Part shown: piece by piece, positions 26,701 through 34,685 of the stretch
How positions within the stretch are numbered: position 1 is the stretch's first letter
Layout of the letters: each line of letters starts with the position of its first letter
Origin: CAVROP01 sp050012175
Lineage (GTDB): Bacteria > Acidobacteriota > Terriglobia > UBA7540
Assembly (NCBI GenBank): GCA_050012175.1
Contig: JBEKHR010000030.1
Location: forward strand, 1-64,000
DNA: 64,000 nucleotides
Reading direction: 5' to 3'
Position numbers and translations under genes: made by a program
The notes under the pieces: generated by a model
The model's database searches: none
What the model saw: only the letters and a program-made list of their open reading frames with translations
Told to the model about the DNA's origin: nothing

Positions 26701-27440
26701 CAGGGATTACCGTTTACTAACCAAGGGGTGACCAGCGGTTGGAACTGGGAACCCTGGGGCGCCAGCGGCGTAATCCATTGGTTCATATTGGGGATGAACT
26801 GGACGCCCGCGGCCGCGGCATTCACCGTGATGGTCAGGGTCGCCGCGGTGCTGCCGGTCGCGTTGGAAGCCGTTACCGTGTAGCTGGCCTTGGCGGTTAC
26901 GACCGTGGGGGTTCCGGTAATAATCCCCGTGTCGTCGTCCATGCTCAGGCCCGCCGGAAGGGCCGGGCTCACGCTGTACGCAGTCACCGCTCCGCCGGTG
27001 CTGGTGGGGCTGTTCGGCGGGATCGGCGTCCCCACGGTGTAGACCGCCGTACCGGTAGTGTAGGCCAGGCCCGCCGGGGCCGCGACATTCACCGTGATGC
27101 TCAGGGTCGCCGTGGCGCTGCCGGCCGAGTTGGAAGCCTTTACCGTGTAGCTGGCCGTGGCGGTCACGGCCGTGGGGGTTCCACTGATGATGCCCGTGCT
27201 GGTGCTCAGGCTCAGGCCCGCCGGAAGGGCCGGGCTCACACTGTACGAGGTCACCGCTCCGCCGCTGCTGGTGGGGCTGTTCGGCGTGATCGGCGTCCCC
27301 TTGGTGTAGACCGCCGTACTGGTAGTGTAGTTGAGGGCAGAGGGCGGCTGAATGGACACAGGGCTGGAACCGCCACCACACCCGCAGAAGAGAAGGAATA
27401 CTGCGGTCAAAATGAGACCAAGCCATTTGATAGATCGCAT
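23709..27440 (-). CDS. Lipoprotein: Ig-like domains, YncE-like propeller, phosphoesterase
   Basis: This is a 1,243-residue exported lipoprotein, started at MRSIKWLGLIL because AAGGAG lies just upstream. The lipobox is LLFCGC (Cys at about residue 19). Two He_PIG-type Ig-like domains cover about residues 25-210 (LPAGLS...GIISGTP repeats). A YncE-like beta-propeller (LYVAEDESDTVDVIDT, LYVTNGNLNSIAVV) fills the middle. The last ~450 residues resemble the phosphoesterase/alkaline phosphatase superfamily (IFIIKENRTYDQVLGDLPVGNG, NTLIFVVEDDAQDG, DSHRTVAFVAGAYVK). Proteins with propeller plus phosphoesterase are common in Acidobacteriota. The substrate is unknown. Confidence 0.85.
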   Translation of the reverse strand: MRSIKWLGLILTAVFLLFCGCGGGSSPVSIQPPSALNYTTSTAVYTKGTPITPNSPTSSGGAVTSYSVSPALPAGLSLSTSTGIISGTPTAVTATASYTVKASNSAGSATATLSITVNVAAPAGLAYTTGTAVYTVGTPIPPNSPTSTGGAVTAYSVSPALPAGLSMDDDTGIITGTPTVVTAKASYTVTASNATGSTAATLTITVNAAAAGVQFIPNMNQWITPLAPQGSQFQPLVTPWLVNGNPWLAGQAVSSVVSPDGKTLLVLTSGYNRMYYANSLSAMAFAAEGVVMPAPGVLTAPGGPAANSPSSEYVFIYDISTDTPVQKQVVMIPNAYNGIAFDPSGGAFYVSSGMGDYPFDKYGILDPANPQFDNVHVFTRSGTTWAPASITSTSPTPQSPPELLLNHSTGGVGLPVPSTEPSLQVNSVVYVQPCAAGVAVSNDGQTMVVANYYNDSITVFTGGLGNWTPLSTLTAVEPVNLQNTGELDLRPGRAASSPQPGTPGGEYPFWVVIAQPTPLPAGSTTTTWAYVSSLRDREIDVVNLDGGTPAVKARIPVIGQPNKMTLNAAQTRLYVAEDESDTVDVIDTNPNDSTTWNTVLETIHVIAPPSVVSSTPTLAKYMGANTNSVSLTPDGTQLYVTNGNLNSIAVVALTGTDKNDQVMGLIPTGWYPNSVSFSNDGKWVYVVNGKSPTGPNPNWCYVYGPPLYPSCQDTNEYNPQLTKAGLQSFPTATLAAQLPALTAQVFTNNRFSSTESTSDAAVMAAVRQGIQHVIFIIKENRTYDQVLGDLPVGNGDPSLVQWGSAITPNLHNLAQTFVTLDNFMATAEVSNDGWPWTTSARAPDVIERQYPVDYAGRGVSLDSEGLNRSVNVGIPTLAQRMAAEPLTPNDPDLLPGQTDVSAPDGPNDEVNTGYLWDSARRAGLTVRNYGFFIDTTCYNEPTCAISLAHNPASTTPPTIVASPTNVTLAPFTDPYYRGFDNNFPDYYRFTEWVREFNANYAKGGLPSLSLVRLMHDHTGNFGTAIDGVNTPELQEADNDYAVGMLVQTIASSIYANNTLIFVVEDDAQDGADHVDSHRTVAFVAGAYVKQHTLVSTQYNTLDFLRTMEEVLGIPQLNLNDAVARPMADIFNTTPSNWSFTATPSTYLYATQLPLPQSAGLIVPKSTHNAKYWAQVTKGMDFSDADRVDPAVYNRILWKGMMGNRPYPAGPTGLDLRQNRKKLLASYRRSLKQEAAQAPKTVTN

Positions 27441-27500
27441 AGAAAGCTCCTTTTTCATTGTCACCAGGGCCATGACATGGCGCGGTGTTTCGCCACGGGC
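26820..27500. repeat. ~680 bp direct repeat shared by two lipoprotein genes, copy 1
   Basis: The 5' region of this gene, from just upstream of the start through both Ig-like domains, closely matches 28990-29690 at the nucleotide level. Within each copy the two Ig-like units are also similar to each other. The arrangement points to recent duplication or gene conversion. Confidence 0.75.
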
Positions 27501-27614
27501 CAGATAGGGCTGACGCGTGGATCCTAAGCCGCGCATACTGATGATTGCACGCGCATCTCCACTCCTGAAGAAGGCATCGTCGAAATCCGCTCATGATCTG
27601 CCTTTGCACCGTTA

Positions 27615-29621
27615 CTAAAACTGAGGTGCCGTAGCCGGCAGTGTGGCGGAGTTGATTCCTTCACACTGCGAGTAGTCAACTGTCAAGTTGCTATTGGCGT
27701 CAAGCGTCACCGTCCAGACGGTATCGTAGTCAGTGGGCGACCAAGCGGGCGGGGTTGGGCCGCCCCCATGCGGGAAATAGCTTGAGAACAGTGCAGTCAC
27801 TGTCTGAGCGATTTGAACGTACGACCACCCTAGCAGCACTTTCTGATTGGAGAATAAGCCGCCGATGAAGAAAAAATTACTGGTTAGCTGGGCCGCGTTC
27901 GGATCGGACAACTCGAAGCCCGTTACCAGATGATAGGGCAGGTTATTGGCGATTGCGTATGGTTCGACAGTCAAAGCGGGCGCAACACCCGACCATTGGT
28001 TATCGCCCGAGGTGGTGACCGTGCCTTGGCTAAATTGAGAGACATCCCCCGACCAAACCTGGTTAGGGCTAATCTTTCCGCGAAGCGCGTTCGGAAGATC
28101 CAGCGCGCGCCATTGCCCTGCACCAACGTAGTTGTTGTCGGACCAGTAGCCCTGCGGATGCGCCTCTGCATGCCGAACAATGTAAAGAGTTTCGTTGGTG
28201 TTGGCTCCCGCAGGAATTACGGCGCCACCGATACCGCCGGTCACGGTGATGCTGGACGGCGTCGGCGGCATGCATGGAGTGCTGACCAACGCGGGCGGGG
28301 GCAGCACAGGGTAGGTGGAGGGCGGGTTCAAGCTGCTGTTAAAGGTGACCAGGTCGGCGCTTCCAGACGGCGCAATCGAGATCGCATAAATATTGTTGGG
28401 ACCCTGATGGCTCGCCGGCAGAGTCAGGTTATAGCTTTCAAGCTCATTGATATTTGCCAACAGGTTGCTGGTGGTCTCCCAAGGTGCCGAGAAGACGTAA
28501 AAGCCCGGGACGTTTGCCGTGACGATACCGGTTACCAGGGTTTCGTTGTCGCCATTCTGGTCATCGAAGTCGAGACCCTGGCACTCCGGGCAGGGTAGCG
28601 ACGGCGTAGCAACTCCGATGGGTACGGATCCCAACGCGTACGATGCATTGATCGGGTAGTTGTTGCCGGTATAGAAGGTCTCGCCCACAGCGTCACTGGA
28701 GAGAGTGATGTGGTTGAGAAGAGCGAACTGCTGGATGGTCTCAAGTGCTACCATATCGGGGTAATAGCCTGTGGTGGTGGTTTGCAAATGGGTCATCGGT
28801 TCGAGCGCGTAAATGCCGGTTACATTCTCACCACCCAAGACGTTCTGTTGCAGGAACGGGGCCATCAGGAGCGACCGCTGTAAACCCTGACTGGTGAGGT
28901 TGGCCGTGAGTGGATTGACGTCCCCGGAAGCTTGATAAGCCACATCCTCGCTCACCACAAAGATCAGGTTGATGTTGTCGGCGCTCAGGGCAGTGGGATT
29001 TACCGTGATGGTCAGGGTGGCCGTGGTACTGCCTGTCGAGTTGGAAGCCGTTATCGTGTAGCTGCCCGCAGCGGTCACGGCTGTGGGGGTCCCGCTGATA
29101 ACACCGGTGCTAGTGCTCAGGCTCAGGCCCGCCGGAAGGGCCGGGCTCACACCGTACGAGGTCACCGCTCCACCGGTGCTGATGGGGCTGTTCGCCGGGA
29201 TCGGCGTCCCTACGGTGTAGACCGCCGTGCCGGTAGTGTAGGCCAGGCCCGCCGGGGCCGCGTCTTCCACCGTGATGGTCAGGGTCGCCGTGGTGCTGCC
29301 GGCCGAGTTGGAAGCCTTTACCGTGTAGCTGGCCGTGGCGGTCACGGCCGTGGGGGTTCCACTGATGATGCCCGTGCTGGTGCTCAGGCTCAGGCCCGCC
29401 GGAAGGGCCAGGCTCACACTGTACGAGGTCACCGCTCCGCCGCTGCTGGTGGGGCTGTTCGGCGTGATTGCCGTCCCCTTGATGTAGACCGCCGTGGCGG
29501 TGATGTAGCTGAGTGCCGAGGGCGGCTGAGGGGTGATAACAGCACTGGGGCCGCCACCACACCCGCAGAAGAGAAGGGATACTGCGGTCAGAATGAGACC
29601 AAGCCATTGGATAGATCGCAT
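27615..29621 (-). CDS. Lipoprotein: Ig-like domains fused to histidine-phosphatase-like domain
   Basis: The 668-residue protein starts at MRSIQWLGLILTAVSLLFCGC, with the lipobox Cys at about residue 19. Two Ig-like domains nearly identical to those of the neighbouring lipoprotein cover about residues 25-210. The rest is different: ETLYIVRHAEAHPQGYW carries the RHxE-type motif of the histidine phosphatase superfamily, followed by WRALDLPNALRGK. The second catalytic His of that family is not obvious to me, so activity is uncertain. Likely anchored at the outer membrane or periplasmic face. Confidence 0.7.
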   Translation of the reverse strand: MRSIQWLGLILTAVSLLFCGCGGGPSAVITPQPPSALSYITATAVYIKGTAITPNSPTSSGGAVTSYSVSLALPAGLSLSTSTGIISGTPTAVTATASYTVKASNSAGSTTATLTITVEDAAPAGLAYTTGTAVYTVGTPIPANSPISTGGAVTSYGVSPALPAGLSLSTSTGVISGTPTAVTAAGSYTITASNSTGSTTATLTITVNPTALSADNINLIFVVSEDVAYQASGDVNPLTANLTSQGLQRSLLMAPFLQQNVLGGENVTGIYALEPMTHLQTTTTGYYPDMVALETIQQFALLNHITLSSDAVGETFYTGNNYPINASYALGSVPIGVATPSLPCPECQGLDFDDQNGDNETLVTGIVTANVPGFYVFSAPWETTSNLLANINELESYNLTLPASHQGPNNIYAISIAPSGSADLVTFNSSLNPPSTYPVLPPPALVSTPCMPPTPSSITVTGGIGGAVIPAGANTNETLYIVRHAEAHPQGYWSDNNYVGAGQWRALDLPNALRGKISPNQVWSGDVSQFSQGTVTTSGDNQWSGVAPALTVEPYAIANNLPYHLVTGFELSDPNAAQLTSNFFFIGGLFSNQKVLLGWSYVQIAQTVTALFSSYFPHGGGPTPPAWSPTDYDTVWTVTLDANSNLTVDYSQCEGINSATLPATAPQF

Positions 29622-29690
29622 AGAAAGCTCTTTTTCAATTGTCACCGGCGCCATGACATGGCATGGTGTTTCGCCCCTCGCCACATAGGA
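28990..29690. repeat. ~680 bp direct repeat shared by two lipoprotein genes, copy 2
   Basis: This is the partner of 26820-27500, in the same orientation. The homology includes the region upstream of the start codon (CATGACATGGC context), so the promoter was copied too. Confidence 0.75.
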
Positions 29691-29892
29691 ACAGTCGTTT
29701 TCACTCGGCGGTTCGGCAGAATGACACCCTGGGTTCCATTGCTTCTGAACCAAAGTCGTTTCTAGACCCGTGGTGAAGTTCTCCATGGGCTGACTTATAT
29801 TGAGTCACCCCATGCATTCGTTCTTGTTATCGGCGGAAACAACTATAAAGTTAAGACGATCTCGGCGAATTCGGTGGGCGCTTCTCTCATCA
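29687..29892. repeat. 206 bp direct repeat, copy 1
   Basis: It runs from AGGAACAGTCG to CTTCTCTCATCA and matches 31381-31586 with scattered changes. It lies directly upstream of the lipoprotein gene on the - strand. The other copy lies upstream of the next - strand gene, so it looks like a duplicated promoter region. Confidence 0.8.
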
Positions 29893-30038
29893 GGAGGTGA
29901 AGCCTGACACCACAAGGGAGCTGATAGTCCTTTTGGAAAGAAGGTGAGGATGGAAACTTCCTCATAAGTGAGCTGCCGCCGGGAAGGTACGTAATCAGAA
30001 ATCCGGCGTTTGAATATTGCCCCCGGCGGGAGCGCCAT

Positions 30039-31265
30039 TTACTTGGGAGGTGCTGTGGCCGGTGAATCACTTCCCAGTGACACGGCGCGGCTCAAGCTGA
30101 CGTCCATCTCCGTGTAGGGCGGCAAAATCACGTCGCGACCGTGGCGGGTGAGGAGAAAGATTCCTGTCGCGCCCATCGCCGCAAACCTGGCCACGCCGGC
30201 CGTGGAAGCATCGGTGGCGGTTGAGCTGATCGCCTCAATGATCAATTGCGTGGTATCGTCGCTGACCTTGGAGATCCCCCCGGTCACAGCAAAATCCAGC
30301 AGAAACCTCGCCTTGCCGGGATTTTGGGCGTGGATTCTTCCCTCGGAATCCATTGTCATGTGGGTTCCCCTGTCCACCTCCGCGCCGACAGGAAAAGCGG
30401 CAATCGCGGTCGCGGCGCCATTCGGCAAGGACAACCGAGTGAACAGAAGGTTCAGCGAGCCAGGGCGGTACAAGCGGCGGGGCGGGACGCGCTTGGCTAA
30501 CACCCCTTGCAGAATGCTGCCCTGGGGGATGGCGATGGTGGCGCCCACGCGCACGGGCTCCAGCAACACAGCCTGGAAAGTTTGGCCCTGATGGTTCTTG
30601 GCCGCGCTGAGGCCCTCGAGCAGAACCAGGGGCATCCGCGTCCCGTCGGCGATGGTGCAAGGCTCCGCGCAGGCCGCCGGAGCGCCTGCGTCCTTCCCTG
30701 CGCGCGCCTCAGCCAGCGCCGGAAAAGTTGTGCCCTCAGGCTCCACTTGCAATGTTAGTACCCAGGGCGGAACAGGTTTCTGTTGCTTCGATTTCGGTGC
30801 GGGCCCGCTTGGATCTGCCGCCTTCCCCTCCTTGGCCGCAGGCTTCTCTGTCTCCGCCCTCAGCTCAGCGCGTTGCGTCAGGGCGATGAACGTCGCCCGC
30901 AGCGGAACCTGACCCCCTCCCGGCATCAACACGTTCACCGACCGGAATCGCGCTACCACATCGTGCCGGGGCGCAAAAAGGTGAATCACGAAAGGCCGGT
31001 CGTCCACCGCGTAAGCCTTCTTTCGCGACTCGATCTGATCCACCACCAGCCGAACCGTGCTGCCCTTCGCAAAAACCTCCGTACCCCGCCAATAAACGCT
31101 GCGCGCGAGCTTGCCCTCCAGCGTGGTTCCCGGCGCAGTTTTTTTGAGCTGGGTGCGGCCCTCCAGGGCAATCCAAATCACCGGGGCCTGACCGTCGGCG
31201 CTTTGCGAATACGCGCCGGAAACCGTCGCCCAGGCGATAAGTGCAATGCACACAAACTTCATCAT
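30039..31265 (-). CDS. Exported unknown protein
   Basis: The 408-residue protein starts at MMKFVCIALIAWATVSGAYSQ, a signal peptide. The mature N-terminal half contains a beta-rich part (TQLKKTAPGTTLEGKLARSVYW, KGSTVRLVVDQIE), then a Lys/Pro-rich linker (about residues 155-175) and a second beta-rich part (IPQGSILQGVLAKRVPP, LNLLFTRLSLPNG). A hydrophobic stretch, AARFAAMGATGIFLLTRHG-like, lies near the C-terminus. The two IPxG...G.L blocks look like internal repeats. I do not recognise the family. Confidence 0.7.
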   Translation of the reverse strand: MMKFVCIALIAWATVSGAYSQSADGQAPVIWIALEGRTQLKKTAPGTTLEGKLARSVYWRGTEVFAKGSTVRLVVDQIESRKKAYAVDDRPFVIHLFAPRHDVVARFRSVNVLMPGGGQVPLRATFIALTQRAELRAETEKPAAKEGKAADPSGPAPKSKQQKPVPPWVLTLQVEPEGTTFPALAEARAGKDAGAPAACAEPCTIADGTRMPLVLLEGLSAAKNHQGQTFQAVLLEPVRVGATIAIPQGSILQGVLAKRVPPRRLYRPGSLNLLFTRLSLPNGAATAIAAFPVGAEVDRGTHMTMDSEGRIHAQNPGKARFLLDFAVTGGISKVSDDTTQLIIEAISSTATDASTAGVARFAAMGATGIFLLTRHGRDVILPPYTEMDVSLSRAVSLGSDSPATAPPK

Positions 31266-31380
31266 GAGTCGAGTTCGCAAGGTACCATGCCCTTCATGGG
31301 TGGATTGCCGAGCTGCGATGATATCACCGGTCGGTGTGCCGCAGGACGCTTGGCCCACTACGCCTTCGAAATGGCCGAAA

Positions 31381-31586
31381 AGGAACAGTCGTTTTCACTC
31401 GGCTGTTCGGCAGAATGACACCCTGGGTTCCATTGCCTCTGAGTCAAAATCGTTTCTAGACTCCTGGTGAAGTTCTCCATGGGCTGACTTATATTGACTC
31501 GCCAAAAGCATTCGTTCTGCTTATCGGCGGAGACAACTGGAAAGTTGAGACGATCTTGGCGAATTCGGTGGGCGCTTCTCTCATCA
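31381..31586. repeat. 206 bp direct repeat, copy 2
   Basis: Partner of 29687-29892 in the same orientation. The two copies bracket the exported unknown gene, so recombination between them would delete it. Confidence 0.8.
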
Positions 31587-31650
31587 AAGGGTGTGTTGCA
31601 GCTCGGTTCAAGCCGAATTCGGAAGTCAGCGTGGTTTCTATGTGCATTTT

Positions 31651-31678
31651 GTAGGGGCACAGCGCGCTGTGCCCCTAC
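31651..31678. repeat. Perfect 28 bp palindrome
   Basis: It begins GTAGGGGCACAGCG and reads the same on both strands. GTAGGGGC/GCCCCTAC ends resemble the GTAGGGCC/GGCCCTAC ends of the element at 38201-38256. Confidence 0.75.
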
Positions 31679-31895
31679 GCCCCGCCCCGCACCATTTTGT
31701 TCCTCAGGTATCTCCGTCGAACGGGCATCGAATCAAGTTGTTCGGCTCGAACGGAGGCTGCCAATTTTCGAATTCGGGTTCAAGCCACGCTGAGGAGGCA
31801 GAACAGGTGTACAATGCGGGGCGTTTTCGAAGTCAAAAAGGAAATCCGAGTTCAAACAGACATGAGAGCGCCAAGAGTTGAGAGGAGAGGTGGGG

Positions 31896-32618
31896 ATGGA
31901 TTTCATCAACTGCTACGAGGATGTCAGCCGTGCCGACGCGTACGCCACACTCGAGTTCGCCAACACCTATTACCTCGCCTACCGCGATCTTCCGGCGATC
32001 ATGTCAGAGCATGTGACCGGTACAAAGGCGCTTGATTTCGGTTGTGGCACCGGCCGGTCAACGCGCTTCCTGCGGAAACTTGGGTTCAATGTGACTGGCG
32101 TCGACATCTCGGAGGACATGCTGCGTATCGCACGCGCTCTGGATCCTGCGGGCGATTACCGCATTGTGCCTCAGGACAATTTGACGGAGTTCGCGTCAGG
32201 AACCTTCGACCTGATAGTTTCACTTTTCACCTTCGACAACGTTCCGAGCGCAGCGAAAGTGCGGATTTTTTCTGACCTCAGGAACCTTCTGCGTCCGGCC
32301 GGAACCATCGTCAGCGTCGTCCCATCCCCAGACATCTACACGCACGAGTGGGCTTCGTTCACGACCAAAGACTTCCCGGAAAACGCCGCAGCTCGCAGCG
32401 GTGATGTTGTGCGTATCGTCGTTACCGACCACCAAGGTCGGAGGCCTGTCCAAGACATCCTCTGGACCGACGAATCGTATCGGACGGTCTATAGTGAGGC
32501 GAGTCTGCAAGCGATCCAAGTCTTCAAGCCGCTGGCCAAAGGTGACGAGTCATACTTGTGGGTGAACGAAACCAAGATCCCTCCCTGGGTGATTTACGTG
32601 TTGAGACGGGCGATGTAG
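31896..32618 (+). CDS. Class I SAM-dependent methyltransferase
   Basis: The 240-residue enzyme starts at ATG 31896 behind AGGAGAGG. Motif I, ALDFGCGTGRSTRFL (about residues 45-59), binds S-adenosylmethionine; GVDISEDML follows as motif II and FDLIVSLFTFDNV as the later motif. This is the Methyltransf_11/25 type. The acceptor substrate cannot be predicted. It is preceded by repeats and followed by an unrelated gene, so it is probably monocistronic. Confidence 0.88.
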   Translation: MDFINCYEDVSRADAYATLEFANTYYLAYRDLPAIMSEHVTGTKALDFGCGTGRSTRFLRKLGFNVTGVDISEDMLRIARALDPAGDYRIVPQDNLTEFASGTFDLIVSLFTFDNVPSAAKVRIFSDLRNLLRPAGTIVSVVPSPDIYTHEWASFTTKDFPENAAARSGDVVRIVVTDHQGRRPVQDILWTDESYRTVYSEASLQAIQVFKPLAKGDESYLWVNETKIPPWVIYVLRRAM

Positions 32619-32698
32619 CTCTCCAGATACGCAGTTGCTGAATCTGAACACCAATTTCTTCGTGCAACGAACTCCTCACCTCTGCTACGATCACACCC

Positions 32699-34450
32699 AT
32701 GCGACTTTACGTAGGCCTCTTTTTCCTCATCGCTCTAGCCGGTTCCGTCTGCGCCCAGGACCTCCAACCGGTTGCGGATCGCCTCGCCGCGCAGAACGCC
32801 CTCTTCGACGCGCAGTACGAGTCCGACCTCCGCAATTCCCCCGAGCGCGCAACGGCGTTCGGCGACTATCGCTACAACGATAAGCTTGGCGAGTACTCAC
32901 TCGCCGCCATCGCCCAGCGCGAGGAAACCGACCGGTCCTTCCTCAGCCGCCTTCAGGCCATCGCTACGACCGGCTTCTCCGACCAGGATCAGCTCTCCCA
33001 CGAGGTCCTGGTTCGTATCCTCCAGCAGCGTATCGCCGACTTCGAACTGAAGGAATACGAGATGCCGATCGACCAACTGTACGGCATCCACACCAGTCTC
33101 GCCGATCTGCCTCTGGCCGTTCCCCTCGACTCCGTGAAGCACTATGAAGACTACGTCTCCCGGCTTCACCAGATCCCCCGTGTGCTCAGCGAGACCACAG
33201 AGGTTCTCCGCGCTGGCATGAAGGACAACCTCATGCCCGTGCGTTTCCTGCTCGAGAAACTCCCCGTTCAGTGCCAGGGCGTCATCGATGCCGATCCCTT
33301 CCTCATTCCGACGAAGAAGTACCCCGCCAGCATCTCCCCGGAAGAGCAGAAGCGTCTTACGCGGCAGATCACGGACGCCATTGAAACCGATGTCGTACCC
33401 GCCTACAAGAGCTTCGCTGCCTTCCTGCGCACGGAATATGCCCCGCACGGCCGCACCGTCCTTGCCGTGACCTCTCTGCCGGACGGCGAGAAGCGCTATC
33501 AGAACGACATTTATGCCAGCACCACCACACACATGCCGCCGGATGAGATCCACCAACGCGGTCTGCGCGAAATCGAACGCATCCAGGCCGAGATGACCCT
33601 CGTCGCGAAAAAAGCCGGTTTCGCTGACCTCGCCTCTTTTCGCGCCTCCCTGAAAACCAATCCCAAATACACACCGACATCCGCGGAGCAGATTCTCGAC
33701 GACTTTCGCCACTACATCGCCCAGATGGAGCCCAAACTACCCGAGCTTTTCACCCTGCTTCCCAAGTCGCCGGTAACTGTCGAGGCGATTCCCGCCTTTC
33801 AGTCTGCGCGTGCAACCCACTATGTCCACGGTACTCCGGACGGCAAGCGTCCCGGCCGCGTCGTTGTCGCCACCTCCAACTTCGCTCAGCGCTCACTGAT
33901 CGAAGACGAGGCGATTGCCTACCATGAAGGCGTCCCCGGCCACCACATGCAGCTATCCGTGCAGCAGCAACTCACCGGCCTGCCCAAGTTCCGCCTCCAT
34001 GGCCTCGAGTTCGGCGCCTATATCGAAGGCTGGGCCCTGTACGCAGAGCAGCTTGGCAAAGAGGTTGGCTTCTATCAGGACCCCGTTTCGGACTACGGCC
34101 GACTTTCGTCCGAACTCTTCCGCGCCGTCCGGCTGGTTGTCGACACCGGAATCCACTCCAAAGGTTGGACCCGCGATCAGGTGGTGGATTTCTTCCGTAA
34201 GTCGGGTGCGGTTGACGAGCCCACCATCCAATCCGAAACCGACCGCTACATCGCGTGGCCCGCGCAGGCCCTCAGCTATAAGCTTGGCCAGCTCAAGTTC
34301 CGCGAACTCCGCGAACGCGCCCGGAAAGAACTGGGAACTAAGTTTGACCTCCGCACCTTCCACGATGAGATGCTCAATGGCGGAACCCTGCCCCTCGACC
34401 TGCTCGACGCCCGCACCAACAAATGGATCGCCCAACAGAAATTAAAATGA
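32699..34450 (+). CDS. Exported DUF885-family peptidase-like protein
   Basis: The 583-residue protein has a signal peptide (MRLYVGLFFLIALAGSVCAQ). It belongs to the DUF885 family, which is long, helical and carries a zinc-peptidase-like motif, here AYHEGVPGHHMQ (about residues 405-416), followed downstream by YIEGWALYAEQLG (about 440-452), which supplies the further Glu ligand. Length and order fit the family. The family is often regarded as periplasmic metallopeptidases, but the substrate is unknown. Confidence 0.88.
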   Translation: MRLYVGLFFLIALAGSVCAQDLQPVADRLAAQNALFDAQYESDLRNSPERATAFGDYRYNDKLGEYSLAAIAQREETDRSFLSRLQAIATTGFSDQDQLSHEVLVRILQQRIADFELKEYEMPIDQLYGIHTSLADLPLAVPLDSVKHYEDYVSRLHQIPRVLSETTEVLRAGMKDNLMPVRFLLEKLPVQCQGVIDADPFLIPTKKYPASISPEEQKRLTRQITDAIETDVVPAYKSFAAFLRTEYAPHGRTVLAVTSLPDGEKRYQNDIYASTTTHMPPDEIHQRGLREIERIQAEMTLVAKKAGFADLASFRASLKTNPKYTPTSAEQILDDFRHYIAQMEPKLPELFTLLPKSPVTVEAIPAFQSARATHYVHGTPDGKRPGRVVVATSNFAQRSLIEDEAIAYHEGVPGHHMQLSVQQQLTGLPKFRLHGLEFGAYIEGWALYAEQLGKEVGFYQDPVSDYGRLSSELFRAVRLVVDTGIHSKGWTRDQVVDFFRKSGAVDEPTIQSETDRYIAWPAQALSYKLGQLKFRELRERARKELGTKFDLRTFHDEMLNGGTLPLDLLDARTNKWIAQQKLK

Positions 34451-34468
34451 CGCTGTAAGTCGGGTAGG

Positions 34469-34568
34469 CGTAGCGCAGACCTCCGTCTCTGAGGTCTGCG
34501 GTTCTTGCTCAGATCCGCCCTTTCGAATCCAAGGGCAAACTGGCAATCGTCAACCCGCAGCGGGGCAT
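34469..34568. repeat. 100 bp dispersed palindromic repeat, copy B
   Basis: Partner of 10701-10800 (87 of 100 positions match). The hairpin arms here are GCAGACCTC/GAGGTCTGC. It lies just after the DUF885 stop codon, where it could form a 3' mRNA hairpin. Confidence 0.75.
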
Positions 34569-34685
34569 TTGTTGCGCCGCGCTCATGCCGCAATACTCGT
34601 TCACGCGCGAGCATTGCGAAGCAGCGCTTGACTTCCACGACGAGGTGTACGGTAATAGTGGGGAGACCGTTCCGGGAGGCGCTTG

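Larger units (their letters stand above)
31266..31895. other. Intergenic region with direct repeat and palindrome
   Basis: No gene is supported. It holds the second 206 bp repeat (31381-31586) and a perfect 28 bp palindrome (31651-31678). The 3' part should contain the promoter of the methyltransferase gene. Confidence 0.5.
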
